DNA of 64,000 bases from Eopsaltria australis (GCA_034509425.1 JAVTVJ010001659.1:1-64000); one strand, 5' to 3'; shown: positions 13,751 through 28,474, counted from the stretch's first letter. Program-made: numbers and translations. The notes: generated by a model from the letters alone, not told the origin.

Positions 13751-16458
13751 TAGACATAATGGATAATGTAAATAGGAAGAAATTCTATTATATGTACTCT
13801 ATAATTTACTCAAGAGCACTGGATTCTAGGAAATGTACCACAATAGAAAACAAAGTCCATAAAACTATTGTTTAACTTATAAAAACCATGAAACATGCAT
13901 TTAAAAATATATATTTTCTATCTTCTCAGATACAGCAATTAGTGTTTAATGCATACACATTTATACCAATGAAAATTTTAATGCATATATGTACATATAC
14001 ACACACAAGTTAATGAGAAACATGATATTCATAACCCATCAGACAGACATGGCAGGTGCCAATTTGCATTAGACTTTGCTCTTAGTGCTTTCTTGACTCA
14101 CCATTAGATCAATTCCTTGCCCAGAAACATTTTGTCTTGTATCAGTGAGTAGGGGAATGGCACGAGGGATCAGCATCAACATCGAGCAGCAGCACAGCAG
14201 AGGAGCCTCAGGCATGGAACTTTCCAAAACCTGAAATTAGCAGCCAAAGTCTCATTCACTGAGGTTTGGTCTGTAGGAAGGACAGCAGAGTCAGTGGTTC
14301 CTGTGGGATATCTGCTCTGAGAAGGGCTGAACTTAGCAGGGCAGGTTCCATTGACTGGACCAGGCTCCATGCTGGGAAACAGAACAGCTGAGCTGGGTCA
14401 GACCAGCCTCTCTCTAAATCAGAAGCTTGACTCCAATACTGATTTTAACCTTGAGAGGAGGTCAAAGAAGAGCTATAAAGGACAACAGCGGGACTAACAT
14501 AGCCCATGGCATGCTTTCTTCCAGTCTTTCATATTTGGAGATGTCCCTAATGAGGCAGATCACAAAGCAGATTGGATCCTCTCCCAGACTTTGATTGTTT
14601 AAGGTTATTTTTTAAAAATCATTTAAAAAAATACCTAAAGATACTGTTTTCCATAAAAAACACAGAAATATTTAGACTTGTAAGGTATATTCTTATGTGC
14701 AATTGCAGTTGACAGAGGTCCCCCGCCCATAAAAACAGGCAGAAGCCAATTTCAGATGTGGAAACTCTGTGAATAGAAATCATTTGCTGAAGAGTGTGAC
14801 CTAATTAGCCGTGCTAGAGGGGAATTTTGGTAGGCGAATGGTATTCATCATGACAGTCCACGATACAGATGACCCCCTTCTCCCTTGTGCCCCTCCCACA
14901 CCACCTCAGGGATGTCTGTGCAACTTTTGATCTCCGAAACACTGTGCCAGCATTTTTTTACATCATTTAAATGTTCCATTGTTTATTTTCAATTAAAGTT
15001 TTGCCAGTTTTGAGAGCGTTTCTGAGGACTCAAGCACTCTTTTTTCCCTTTTTATAAAGCAGGCAGAGCAGCAGTTTTCACTTTGCTGTCTGTGACCTGT
15101 ACTTTTCCGTGTGCATGTGTTTGCTTGTGCAGTTTGGAGGTCATGGAAAATACGAATGTGAAAAAATTCTATTATGAAGTACTTTCTCTTATTCATTGTG
15201 TTCCTTTGATAGCCAGTGTCACACTCCATACAAAAGTTATTTTGGAAATAATTTTTTCACAGAATTCTGACACAGAATTATTACACTTCTATATAACAAT
15301 AATCACCTAACAGAGGATTTATTTTTTTAAGTGCTCTGAACTGAAGTAAGGTTGGATCACTTTTTCTGTTTCCATTATTATTTTCTCAAGCTTCAAATAG
15401 ATTTAAACAAAACAAACACACAGAAAATGCTTTTGCTCACAAAAGAGCTTACAAAGTTCTTGAAGAAAGCAAAAAAAAATTAATAGAAATTCCTTGATGC
15501 TAACAATAAACTTTGGAACTTCAGGATGACTGAAACTCCGTTAGCTGAAATGGAAAGACAGAGGTCAAACCTTGAGATCTGCAGAAGTTTGCAAAGCATT
15601 TGGTTGCTAGGATGTCACATATTTTTTAATTTACTATATGACAATACTTTGAAAGATTTCCAATAATTTTATATAAAATATTTTCTCAATTTACAAAGTT
15701 GTTTTTTATTATTTGCCCCGCTTTTGTTGATTTGAAATTGTAGTGTCAGCTGCTTTCTGTCTTGCAAATACAAAGTTAAACTTTTTAACTGTGCTTCTAA
15801 CACATCAGAGATTATGCCTGGAAATGCATGTTCCCCCATGTTTGCACATGTGGGCCATCCCATGAAAATCAGTGGGAAATCTGTAAATATTATGCAAAGT
15901 TTGTCACCTGTTTGAGCTTTCCTCAGAAATCAATTTCCTTTACTCCTTTTTCATACTAGAGGCTAAGAACAACCTATCAGTAAATTCAGTGCAAATCCAA
16001 AATAAATCTCCCAAATCCACTGGAATTGTCTGGGATTTACACCAGAGAGCTCAGAAAAAGGCAGCACTTTGCCAATGCCCATGGCAGGAGGAGCTCACAA
16101 TGCAAAGAGCTCAGGGAAAACACAGGAGTGAAGGTGGGCAGGTCCTGGGATGGGTCTGTGCCTCCAGCACAACCCTGGGGGCTGCTCCTGATGAGAAAAG
16201 GCAGCAGGCTGTGCTCACAGCATCCTCTGCCTAAGGGAAATACTGCAACAGCAAATTTCCCTGCTAAACTGCATGAAAACAGAACCATCAATAAGCTTGA
16301 AATACTTTGGTGCAAGGTCGGTTTCACATTCTTCCTCCAGTCTGGCTATAAAGTGGCATCAGCAATGAACTCAGACTTTATAGCTGTTCATTTGTCACCA
16401 TGCCCAGAACAGCCCTCCTAGGCAGTGCAGTTTATGTAGCACAAACCAGACCCCCAAG

Positions 16459-16488
16459 ATGATGGGTGACTACGCATGATGGGTGACT
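16459..16488. repeat. 13-bp direct duplication (ATGATGGGTGACT)
   Basis: Two perfect copies of a 13-mer start 17 bases apart, at 16459 and 16476. This is likely local slippage. Confidence 0.75.
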
Positions 16489-16640
16489 CTCTGACAAGTG
16501 ATTGAGATAACAGTGTGAGATTGAGGAGGGGAAAAACAGCACCACATCCTAAAAATTTCTGCCCCAAGAAAGAATCCAGCAAAGAGTAACAGAGAGAAAA
16601 AATTTGCAGTGATCTAATATTCCTATTATGTTATGATTAT

Positions 16641-16662
16641 CTGCAGAGCTCGAGCTCTGCAG
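16641..16662. repeat. perfect 22-bp palindrome without a loop
   Basis: CTGCAGAGCTC is followed directly by its exact reverse complement, giving a 22-bp self-complementary site. It has no spacer, sits in AT-rich sequence and is not flanked by any recognised repeat or gene. Confidence 0.9.
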
Positions 16663-17565
16663 TCTTTCCCTCTTTCTCTTGCTCTAATCTATGTGGGCAT
16701 TTCTATTATGCCTGTCAGCACAGCGTCTGAATGTCTTCTGAGCAAGAAGAAATAGCAACTCTTTTTCTCCCATCAACAAAATATGGACTTTATCTCAGCT
16801 AGCATGAAGTCTTCTAAAAATGCCAGTGTGCTGAGAAGGGGAGCATGGAGATTTATCATGGATACAACACCTCATTCCTCAGTCTGCTTTCTGCTCTGTT
16901 TATGCATTGCTTTGAGTCTCTCTGTGACGATGGGAACGAGCTGATGTCTGTGGTATTTATAGATTATTTATATAAGGAATGGTTCTTTAAGTACAGCAAC
17001 AAGGTTAAGTGTGAAGTAGCTACTCAAGAAGTGCTTTTGACAGCTGAGTACCCACTCCCAGAAAAGCATTGTCTGCTTTATTTTTATTGCAAATGCCACT
17101 TAGATGTAAGATACTTAGCAATACTGCTTGCAGCACTAGGTCTGTAATACACAGAAAGACAGACACTGACCAGAAGTGACAAAATAATCACAAGTCACTG
17201 TGTAACAGATGCTTTAGTCACGTTTTATATGATGTAAAACTAATTTTAAAAACGCTCACAATAAGTTGTGCTGCCTGACACTGCTGTGGTTGAAGTTTTA
17301 CCTCAGTCACCCCTGCTCTGCTGCTGGCCAGAGTGACAAGGTAGAGCCCTCTTACCTCCATTCACATTTCAAAATGAATGAAGCTACCAGCAATGCTTAG
17401 CTTGCATCTTCACTGAATAGAGAGGGAGACAGAGAGATAATGTGTAAAGGTCCTTATAACTCTAAGAAGATATTTACACCCAGACGTCATATTAGTAATT
17501 CAAACTGTCATACTGTATACTTTAGGAACGAGACAGGAAGGAGCTTGTTCATTTTGTGAGCTTTG

Positions 17566-17583
17566 TTTTTTTTTTTTTTTTTT
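17566..17583. repeat. T18 homopolymer
   Basis: Eighteen consecutive T residues; no retroposon body was recognised beside it. Confidence 0.9.
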
Positions 17584-20500
17584 CTCAGAACAATCCTTTG
17601 AAACCTTATTTGCATTGAAAATACTTATTGAAAAGCTGTGTGTCATGTCAGGGCTCCTATTCTACTCAGAGGATGTAATTTTGCTTTGTAAATTGGTCTC
17701 TCATCTTGAATGAGCAAATAAGCATCCTGGTAGATGCCAATTAGATGAACTTTTGTATCCTAAGTAGAACTGCTGAGAGCAATTTTGATGGACTGAATTT
17801 GCATCTGAATATGCTTTCAACTGGATCTAAAACACATTGTAAAATCAGATTAATCTCTCCAGAGTTCCTCCAATGGAAAAAATTCCAGTAATGCAATTTT
17901 ATTGGGAAAGATTCAGAGGAAGACATTTGGATTTCAGTTTAGTTCCTAAGAATTTCCTTTTCTTTTAACTATACAAATAACATATCTTAAAAAGTCAGTA
18001 TGAAAGTATTTCAGTTTCTCTGAAAATAAACATTGAGAATGGTTCCAGCTTTTTTGTTTCTGTGCTTTTGAGACTTATCTTCAAGGAAAAATCTGGAACA
18101 CTGATTCCTATCAGAATCAAGTAAAACATTGAAATCCTGAAATTCTTTTGAAAAACAGCTTCCATTCTCAGACTTAATCTGTGGAGGGAGAAGCATTGAT
18201 TGCTTAAAATGTTTCCAGCTGCAATAGTCTAAATCAGGAATTTAAAAATATTTTTGATAGATGCTGCCTTTGGTAATGGCAGCACTGGGTATAATCACAG
18301 ACAGGAATAGCACTGATTACTGGTATCAGTCAGAAACATTTCCAGCTCAGACTCTCTGTCTATCCTTCAGAGCCAGCTTCCATCCCATTATGATTTATGC
18401 TGTGATCTCAGAACAGATTTGTACCAGGGTTTCTGGGTACTAGACTGTGTGCTAACCTGGATTTCCACTGTCTCCTTACATCTCAGGCTGATGTTAAGGG
18501 AATTCTAAGTAGACTCAGGGAAATTATTTTTGGGAGAAGCTGTTGATCACCATCCTTCCACGAGCAGGCAGGATTGGTGTGCACTTTTAAAATCTGCTCC
18601 TCTGCATCCTAAACACTCCAGGCTACAGTAAAAGTGCATAATTAATTCATCTTGACTTTAGACAAATGATATGCCAGTCTTTTGCAGTAAAAATACTTTT
18701 TTTTTCTCAGCTCCATGGAGCTACAGATTGGTGCTGTTGATGTACTGCTGTAATTCTTGCTCATCTCGACTCACAAAAAACTCCAGCTTTTCTTTTGGAA
18801 GCAAGTATCATGGAATATGAAAGGTGCTGTACTGCCTCTAAAACCTCTTGTGAATTCTTGATTCTGCTTGGATTTAAGGCATCAGCTTCAGCAGTTGTGG
18901 GCATTACAACATAAGGACAGGCAGTGACCAGTGCTCTGCAATAAGGAATCACTCACACTGAACAAAGGTTACCCAAGACATCACTCTTATGTAGCTCCTG
19001 AAGCCTAAAATAAAATCCTGTATTAGTGTGAGGCATTAACACCAGCAATCGCTAAAGGAAAGACACCTTAGTGAACATATTGAGAGTCTCCTGTTCTTAA
19101 AATTAACAATGGCATAATTACTGTGCTTCACTGGAACAGAGGGAGAATAAGCAGGAGATGCCTCTCTCCCGACCCCCATCTCCTTTATGTCAAAGTTATT
19201 TTTCTAAGGAATTCCCAACATGGCTAACCTTATCCCAGGGCTAGACCTGAAGGAAGCCCTGATGAAGATATTTGGCGGCCACTTTTGTTTATCAGAATAA
19301 ACACAACTGAATCGGTCCTTTAAAATTAGCAACCAGAGGCCAAGGTGGAGGAGCCATTCTGAGGAAGCCTTCTCCTGTGTCAGGCTGCAAAGATCAGCTG
19401 CAGGACTGCTCTGCAACCCGGACCTATCCTGAGATGTCCCATGGCCCCCACAGGCTCAGTTCCCAGCCCCAGCCTCCCTCCTCTGATGGGGTTTCCAAGA
19501 GATGGACTGTAACACCCCTCCTGAGGAGCTGAGCTGCTTTCACTGTCTCTTACAGACCCTGTGAGCACTCAGGAGAAATGAGGAGGAAGGAGAAATGCCT
19601 TTCTTAGGTTTTTCCCTTTCCTTTTGAAGGGAGATATTTCTTCAGTCACCACCTTTCCTATTCTCCTGTGCTCTTGTGCTGTGAGCTGTCTCTTTGTAGC
19701 CAAAAGGCGGATGAATTTCTCAGATGCTCTGTTCAGTCACTAAGTCCATCCTGTGATGAATGCTGCTGTGGGCAGATGTAAAGGCAGGGAACCTTTGAAG
19801 AGCCTGCAAGGGAGGGAGGAGGGAGAACAGTGTCATCTTGACATTGCAAAAGCCCATCAGTTTCCAGGAATAAAGATCACCCATATCCCTTCCCCACCCT
19901 TCCAGACAAAGCCCTGGCCTGTGCTGCTTTCTGAAGGAGAGCCCCACATCCCTCACAGTGGTTACATAAAGACCTGATGCTCACAAAGGCAGGCCTGTGT
20001 TTATAGTGGCAGCTACACAAACTCATAAACAATACCTCTCCCAACAACACAAGTTCACACAAAATCCCAGCAAGCTGGAAGATAAACGTGAATCTGTGTT
20101 GTTCTTTTAAATAGAAAGGTCTACAGCAAATGATGGCTTTATCTCTTTAAATGCCTGCTCCACAATTTTGAGGGATAAAGTTTGAATCCTTATTATAGGT
20201 TACTAGAAGCACAAGAAACACTTTGCTGTAGCTAAGAAAAGCTTTCAGATGATTATGAGTTTAAAGCTTCATGTAGTATGTGCTGCTGGGTTAGCAGCCT
20301 TCTAACTGTGCTGTATTTTGTAGCTGCAGAAAATGGCATGCTGCCCTTCAGAATTGTTTGGGAGAAAATATATATTACATACAGATGGAGAGACTGGGAA
20401 TTCTTACCCCAAGGAGAGCCCTGTGAAATTGGATATATCAAAAGCAACCCTTAAACTTTTCATATGCTCATATAAAGATGCTTGCATATATGCACACATG

Positions 20501-23500
20501 CACATTTTGGCACATCACTGTTCTGACTTATGTCCAGTAACAGAGCTTCATCATGCAGGGAGGTCAAAGTTAGGGTTACATAATTTCCTGAGACTGTATA
20601 ATCAGTGATAGGCATAGCCAACTATAATATGATTATAGACAGCAAAATTATCCAGGTCATCTTGCCTTTATGAAAAATGGGAAAAAAGAAATCCTTTCCA
20701 GAAGGTTCAAAAGCCTTTGGATTGCTTGTCACAAGGCATGAGGGGAAACATTATCCTGATGCTGTACTTGAGCTTCTTTTTGTTGGTGGTCAGTTGGTGT
20801 TGGTGACCTGGGCCCCTCCTCAGACAACACAAAGGTTTACTGGAAAATGTTCATACAGACCTTTGGAAAAATGAACTGGAGATGTGAATCAGTCTCACTG
20901 AAGTCTGCAGGCTTCTCTGGGATATGCTGTAGCCAAGTTCAGCCCTCAGGACACAGCATTTTTTTCCTCTCATCAAACAAAATTTCCGAAGTAGAAGAGG
21001 TATCCCTGCAAATCACTTTCCTCAGAGGAAGAAAATGAAGCTAATGAACCTGGGAAAGGAAAACCCAGTGTTAGCAATACAGAATCTCTCCTATTCATGA
21101 GGAATGCTCTGTTTCAGCCTGTCAGATTGAACAGTCATAATTAATCCCTTTTCACAGCACTGATTGCATTAACATTATTCTTTTGTATTGTACAATACAA
21201 TATAACACCAAAACCTTGAGAAGGTAGAAGTTAAAGGGGGAGACTCAAGAAGAATCCATTACTCTATAAACTAAAAAAATCTGTCCTGTGGCAGCTTCAA
21301 CCTGAGCAGGAAAGGTGCACTTGCTAGTAAAGTATCCAGAGAGTGGGAAAAGGAGAGAGAAAACAGGCTGAACCTTCTACAAGATGCTAAGTGGAAGCTT
21401 TTTAATGGCTAACATTTTTTCACTCATGACAATTCTCACTCAATTCCAGTTGAAAGCAGCTCTAGAATGGCCTGCAGTTTTCCCAACTTTCCTCTCTTGG
21501 CCTCATGTCTGTCAGAATTTGATATACAGACTTTCACTAAAAACATGTATGTAAGCCTTTTTTGTTTTTTGTTTGGTATGAAAATATTCTTGCAATAATC
21601 TCTAAAGATGCCACACGTCCTTTTGCCTCAGAAATGTGTTCTGTATAATACTTTTTTTTTTCCAATATTGTCTTTATAACCACTCAGGGTGCAGCTTTTT
21701 TACTTGTTTTGATTTTATATATAAATTCCCAGATATGTTGCTATTCTCTGCCATTAGGTGGATGTTACTCGATTTTAGCATTCAGTTAATGAAAATGGAA
21801 ATATTGAGGTACATTCAGATTTCTGGCAATTTTGCTTATTTTCACAAATCCTATTATATACCATTTTTATAACAGAACCCGTTTATGAAGGAAGTTACAT
21901 TTCAGATTCCAGTTCTATCAAGTGCTAAATACTCCCAGCAAAGTGCTCGAGTCCTTCCACAAAGGAAGCAAGGTCTTATTTGGTATCAGATTCTCACTCA
22001 AAGAGGTGTCTGGATTACCACTTAAGTTTAGAAAAGTCAATCTCTCTGCAGCAAAACCTCTCTGCAGGATTTCCTATTGACTGCCCTGAGCTCCTTCTCC
22101 TGCATGCTGGCTCTTGGTAGCTCATGCTCACTCTTCCCTCTCATTTCATAGGGAACTTCGCCACTATACTCAGGTGAGTGAATTTTGCTTCAAGAGCTGC
22201 TTATCTGTGTCTAAATCCCTTTAGTCTGTGTAAACTGCAGCATTCCCCAGCACCCAGGTCTGAATGTCTCTCTGAATTACCTGGATCTGGGAGGCCCACC
22301 TTATTTTAAGTTCTTAAGAACCAAGAAATCTAAAAACAAAGGCTTCCTCTGAAAATGCCATACTTTAAAATCAATGTGTCTTTTTGCATTTTACTTTCTA
22401 CTTCTTACTCCTCCTCAATCCATCTGTTGGATCTGTACCAGCAGACAGAACCACGTGTCTTGCACTACAGGATGAAATGACTTTAAATGGCAATGTGGCA
22501 CTAGTACAGCAATAACATCTCAGCAGCAGACAGTGTGAGATTAATGTCACAATTAGCAAGTGGATGTTTGATATCTTAACCTCAAGGATTCATTGGGCTT
22601 TAAATCTGCAGGGGCTCAGCTGGGTTCTCAGTTGTTACAGACCACAGAAATAATGTAAACAGGCATTTACTGGGGCCTCGTGGAACTGGAAAATCTGTGT
22701 TTGCTTGAACAGTCTTCATAAAAAGTAGAAATCTTGTTATAATATAAACACAAATGTATATGTATATAAACATTGTTTTATGGAAGAAAATTTAATAAAC
22801 CTAAAGTTAGTAAGCGGAAGTTAAAAGTAATTGCATATTAAATATTGAAAGGAGAAACAGCAGCTCCTTCATACTTGTGAGCTCAGAGATGGTAAGCAAA
22901 TATTTTGGGCATAATTCCTTGCTGTTCTTGTCAACCTGAACAAAAATGTAAAGGAGAACAGCAAAATACCTGTACCTGTGAGCTGGGAGAAGTGAGGCAC
23001 AGCAAGCAAACCTGATCCTGAGAGAGTTTTCTGGGTGCCACTTGTCAATCAGTGCCCAGAGACCCCACTGTGTCCCTGAATCAAACAAAACCCACACATC
23101 TGGCAGGGTGTAGCCCTTAATGATGAGACTACTGCTGCTCTCTGCTGGTGCAGAGTCAGACTTAGGAAAACACAGTTGAACCAAACCAACTGAGCAAACA
23201 AATGCTGCTGCCTAGAGCTGTGCAAAGAGTGGGCATTCCCCATCAGGAAGGTTCTGACATTTTCAGCCTTTATTTTTCTTTCTGGTTTTAACACATACTG
23301 GTACATCCTCACACCTGACAAGGGAAATATTTGGGATCTATCACAATATTCTATTTCAAAAAACCAAGCTGCTTTTTCTGAACTTTGAAACTTTTCTGTT
23401 ATGATATGCAAAATAAAAAAAGAAAAAACCAAACAGTTTCAAAAGGCAGAAAATGGGTATTATTTAGTCTGAGAACATACCTGTCCTTCATTTAATTCCT

Positions 23501-26500
23501 TTCCTCTTAGTCTGGCTGCTTTTGCCTTCTTTCCATTGTTCCTATTCTCTGAAGCCCCTAAACTGTTGCCCAATTATTTTCTCTACCTCATGTGACTTTC
23601 CAGAGGGATATTGATTTAGAAATTCAGATTACTTGTAGCATGAAAAATACAGGCTGAGAAAGAGCACTCAATTGATAAAAAAATGATGGTTTATTTATTC
23701 CAAAGAAGATGTGTAAAGTATGTCATAAAGATCTAGATGTCATTTTACTTTCATGGAAGTTCTACTTGCTGTCTCTATTAACCTAATGGCTTCCCTTTTT
23801 TTTTCTGATGGAATTATATTAGAGTAAACAAAAAGACACATCATTCAACAGGGTCATTACTGATCCCATGTAAAATAAAAACAAGGAAAGAGACAAGAAA
23901 ATAAGCTTAGATATTTTCCTGCACATAAACATAAAAATACAATGGGAATTCTCAGAGAGTCAACATAAAAAGTAACTACTGGTTGCTGTTCTATTACAAA
24001 TACAGCGTACAATGAGCATCAATTTTAAGCAGAACTCCTAAGCAAGATTATATTGGCTTTTAAAAATAGCAAAATAAGATATAAAAAACTTATAAAATCA
24101 AGGTAACCATGAGGAAAAATATCACTTTTACTATATCATGTTGTTGATGTTACGGAGAACAATGCACTAACATTTAATTCATGGTGAGCTCTGACCAAAA
24201 CTCCGTATCATGACATCTGTATGGTGGGAGCAGCTCACAAGCCAAATAATCGCCTATTTTACAGGGGAAAAATACATTTAAGAGAGACACCAAGGCTTCC
24301 TTTTTGCAAATCTCTATTTCTAACTGGAATAAACATGATGTCCCCTTAAGCTGCAGCTCTTTACCACAGCTTCAATCAACACACGCAACTTGTAAAAATA
24401 TCCTCAAATCTACTATGTTCTTTCCCCTCATAAACTAAATAGAGTATCAGTCTGTCTCACTCCTCTCTACACATCTTGCTATCACAAAACCACCCACTGA
24501 ACAGTCCTGCTAGGTAGCAAATTGTAGTTTAGTATCTTTTGAGTAAGATCTCATGTGAATGCCTCTCGTAGCTGAATAATTTCATTTTACAGTTCCGTGC
24601 TCCTGTGTGGAGAGGATTTGCACTCCAGGGTAAACAGAGTTAACAGGTTTGATCAATGCGTGTTCAGCATGTAAGTGCCCTTTGATCTTAGGCCTCAGAG
24701 GATCCTCATATGTGCTACTTCAGAATTTGTGATTTGTTTTTAATGGGTTGTAGCAAGGATAAGAAGCTTTCACAATGCTCATCCTCAGTCTCACTGTCCT
24801 GTGATTTATGTGCCATTCCTATGCTTTTAAAATGTTACAGAAAAGGACTGTATTTATGGCAGGTTTTCTGTGATGTTACAGAAAGTGGTTTCAGGACATG
24901 TAATGCATCATGTGGTGCAGCACATTGTAAGAAGGCTATGTTACCTTTTCTGAGTGTCTTGCTACTTTCATTCACATTAATCAGATTTATATGTCCCAGT
25001 GGATGAAAGAATGGACTGCAGAGATTTTAATTCAATCTATTAGGACAAGTGGCTGACTCAGAGTTGAGAAGGAGCATGACCTTTCCTCATCAGTTTTCTC
25101 TTAGGGCCAATGTAGAAAATCTTGTAATCCTCAGTGAGGAAAAATAAACCTTGGGTGTTTCTTGAGTGGCCTTTCTGGCCATTTTGTCCCCAGTACAGCT
25201 CATGAGCACAGAGCAGATTTCAGACTGTTGGAGGCACCTTTTCTTCATCATTCTCAGCCTATGGGATCAACATAGTTTCTAGCTAAGGCAAAAATTATTT
25301 AGTGCCTTTTTTAATGCAGACATTCTTGGGAAGATTTTCAGAAACCTCTGGCTATCTTTTCTCTGGAAGTCACGTTTCATGTCTCCAGCTTATCTCAAAA
25401 ATGTCTTCTTTTTGAAAAATTCCTGTTTTCAACAAGAATGTGTGTACATAGAAAGAAAAAAATAAAAAGTCATCAGGTACTAAACCCACATGGCAAATAT
25501 CACAAGTCTTCGCTCTTCTTCCTGTCCTTCACTACAGCCTGTTCACCATAATCCTCCTCAACCCTCACTTTTTGGTCCTTCCAGGGAATTCAGGCCACGT
25601 TCAGGTTGCTGCAGGGCTGTACAGGGTCAGGTTTCAGTGCTGGGTGTCAGTGCAGGTTTGGCACTGCTGACCACGGGTGGGTGTCTGAATCCAGAAACTC
25701 AGTGACTGCACAAGGTACATTCAGAAATACTTAATGACCTTAAAGGATTAATCAGGATTGAGGAGAAAGTGATTCTGCTTGTTCTCTGGGGTAACTCCGC
25801 CCGAGCAGGTGCAGGTGGCCTGGATTTCACCCCATGCAGTAAGAGCTGCCACCCTCGGACCCTTTCCCTGCCTCTCTCTGTGTCTGTAAGAAGAAATTAG
25901 AGGGATCATGAGGCTGCAGCCCTGGGCACAGCTCAGCTGCTGGCCTGGGGCTGTGGGTGGCAGCAGCAGCCCCTGGAATGGGATTATTTGGGCTGCAGGC
26001 ACAGGGTTTGACGCCTGCTGCACACAGCACTGGGTACAGGCTCCTTGTGGTGTCACCAGGAGATGGAGCTCCCCACTGGGGAGGTCCTGAGCACCCTGAC
26101 CTGTGCTGTGCCCCCAGATCATCCCTCAGCACCCTGGGGTCCTGGGGACATACCTGCAGCCCCTTCTCTTGGGGGATCATGAGCTGAAAGCTCACTCCTG
26201 TCACTGGAAACACTTAGGCCTCCCAAACTTCTTCCACACAAGTGGAAACCCATCCAAGCAGTCTTACCTGTATTGGCCTTGAGGCTGGGGTGTAAAGCCT
26301 GTTTGACTTCTCAGGCATTTGCTTGAAGAATATGTTTGAGATATGTTTATTCAGGGATTCTTTTCTTAATGACCTTTCTAATGCTATCGAGGCATCAGGA
26401 ATTAGTGTTGATGTCAACATAGTTCAAATTATTCATTTTAAGTTAGATTTATTGCTGGAAATGAATCCAAAATCCTTACCACTGGAAATCTATTACTTTC

Positions 26501-26735
26501 ATAACAAATAAGAAGTTAATAAAGTGAAGCACTACAAATGAGGCAGTAGCAGAAATTCAGGCAATGTAAATGTATTTTAGCTCTTTGCTTCCCTCTTCTT
26601 TTGGGAGACTTGTTCACCCTGATGGCTCTGCTCATGTGGACAGCTTGCATGATGTTGTTGTTCAGTGGCCAAATTCCCTATTCTAATTAGATTAACCAGA
26701 ACACAGGGAGTCTGTGGTGAAAATTAATCTATGGT

Positions 26736-26752
26736 AAAAAAAAAAAAAAAAA
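26736..26752. repeat. A17 homopolymer
   Basis: Seventeen consecutive A residues. Confidence 0.9.
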
Positions 26753-27002
26753 GACAAAGGCAGAAAGGAACCCTTCATAAATTATTCTATTTTAAAAGTG
26801 AGTGTTGTTTCAGGACCAAATTTCAAAATTCAGTTGAATATTTTTAGAACTCTGTCATGCTCTAACTTCAGCTGGCAAATAAGTACCACATAGCCACTTG
26901 CTCACACACACCAAACTCTGCAGTGGGATGCGGAAGAGAATGAGGAAAAGGTAAAGTCCATGGGTTGATATTAGAACAGTTTAATCACTGAGAAAAGTAA
27001 AA

Positions 27003-27041
27003 TATAATAATAGTAGCGATAGTAACAATAATAATAATAAG
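27003..27041. repeat. (ATA/AAT)n trinucleotide repeat, imperfect
   Basis: Runs of ATAATA and AATAATAAT are interrupted by GTAGCGATAGTAAC. Confidence 0.8.
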
Positions 27042-27759
27042 GAAAATGAAGAATAGAGAGAGGAATAAAACCTAGGAAAACCAAGGGATGCTCAATGCAG
27101 CTGGTCACTGCCTGCTAAGCCATTCCCAGCCTGCCCCTGAGCAGTGATCAGCCCTTCCTGGCCAATCACTCCTAGGTGCTTTCCTGGGCATGATGTTCTG
27201 TGTTATGCAATATCCCCTTTGGCCAGTGCAGGTCAGCTGTCCTGGCTCTGTATCTTGTGGCATCTCTCTCTGGCAGAGCATGAGACACTGAGAAGTCCTT
27301 GATGGAGGATCAGCACTACTGAGCAACAACTAAACCACCAATGTGCTGTCATTATTCTCACACTAAATGCAAGGCTCAGCACTGTAACAGCTACTAGGAA
27401 GAAAATTAACTGTATCCCAGCTGAACCCAGGACAAAGTCCCATTCTGTTTAAAATAGTTAAATATTTTTTGTAGTTAGTGACAATAAATCAACAGGAGTT
27501 GAGGGAGGGCATTTCTGCATTAGCAAGATCATTGTGCAGAGAAAGGTGCTCTGTGCCAAAGTCCCAAGGATGTGCTTTTGCCATGAGAACTGGTGGGTTT
27601 ACATCTGCTCTGCAGTGGAAGAAGTTACAGCTGCCACTCCTGTTCAGTAGTAGGATTATTATTTGAATTTTAAGAAATCCTCATATTTAATTGTAAACCA
27701 AAAATATTTCAACTTGCCTTTGTGGCTTATGCAGGAACTGAAAGTTATTATAATTTTTT

Positions 27760-27765
27760 TTTATT
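27760..27765 (-). promoter_or_regulatory. candidate distal GNAT3 polyadenylation signal (AATAAA)
   Basis: A canonical AATAAA on the minus strand, about 780 bases beyond the GNAT3 stop codon, lies inside an A-rich run on that strand. If used it would give a 3' UTR of about 0.8 kb that contains an antisense piece of an old CR1 element. This is inferred from position only. Confidence 0.25.
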
Positions 27766-28174
27766 TTCTGCTTAGGGATTTACAAAATTTGCTTCCATCT
27801 TACTGTGTTTAATTTTTCTCAAACTGGATAGCAGCATTTGTCAATTTTTTATGTGTGCAGTTTTTATGCCCATGTACCTCAGCTCTTCTAACAAAGCAGC
27901 ATAATTAAACATTCAGATTTGCACTGCTCTTCATCATATGCCATCTAAGTCTGGGGGGATTTGCTTTTGTTGAATAAATGGCATGTCACTTTTAGTTGTT
28001 TATCTAACATGAAAACAAAACAGAATGTAATTTATGTGTTGATAGTGTTTAAAACTATAATTTTCTTTAGGTCTCAATTATAAATAAGTCAGTTTTATGT
28101 CATATCTTTTTTCATCTCATCACTAGAAGACTCAGGATACTGAGGTGTCCCCAGTTTCCTGAGAAGTGCTGATT

Positions 28175-28272
28175 TACTGGTCTAGTGGAAGATGTCCCTG
28201 CCTATGGTATGAGGGGTGGAATTAGATGATCTTTAAGGTCTCTTCCAAACCAAAGAATTCCATGACTCTATT
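28175..28272 (+). mobile_element. CR1 LINE 3' end fragment
   Basis: About 100 bp match the typical CR1 terminus: TCTAGTGGAAGATGTCCCTG, then AGATGATCTTTAAGGTCTCT and TTCCATGACTC. It is a short, diverged, 5'-truncated copy lying just past the GNAT3 stop codon, antisense to the gene, and may be transcribed within the 3' UTR. Confidence 0.8.
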
Positions 28273-28474
28273 ATATTGATTTAAATAGGAATGTGATTTT
28301 GATTCCAGTAGGATTTATCAGCAGCTGTCATCTTTGTAGAACAGGAACAATTTTTTCAATCTTCTTATGATATCTGGAAGGTCTGTGTTGGTCTGCAATG
28401 CTCAGGCTGTACCCAAGGCTTCAACTGATGCTAAAGGGTTCCTAATTGATATTGTTTCTTCCCTAGGGTTTTTT

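Larger units (their letters stand above)
9856..28174. other. intergenic sequence downstream of GNAT3, part 2
   Basis: About 18 kb hold only simple repeats and the 22-bp palindrome. GC-richer patches at about 16030-16230 and 25880-26160 give overlapping ORFs of 80-130 codons on both strands, without recognisable domains. I find no exon, tRNA or structured RNA I can support. Confidence 0.6.

Noticed and set aside
25748..26213. Two overlapping minus-strand ORFs of 124 and 128 codons in a GC-rich patch.
   Set aside because: Both are open over the same DNA, are rich in Pro, Gly, Ser and Cys, have no domain or splice-flanked block, and show low CpG. Not a gene or CpG island.
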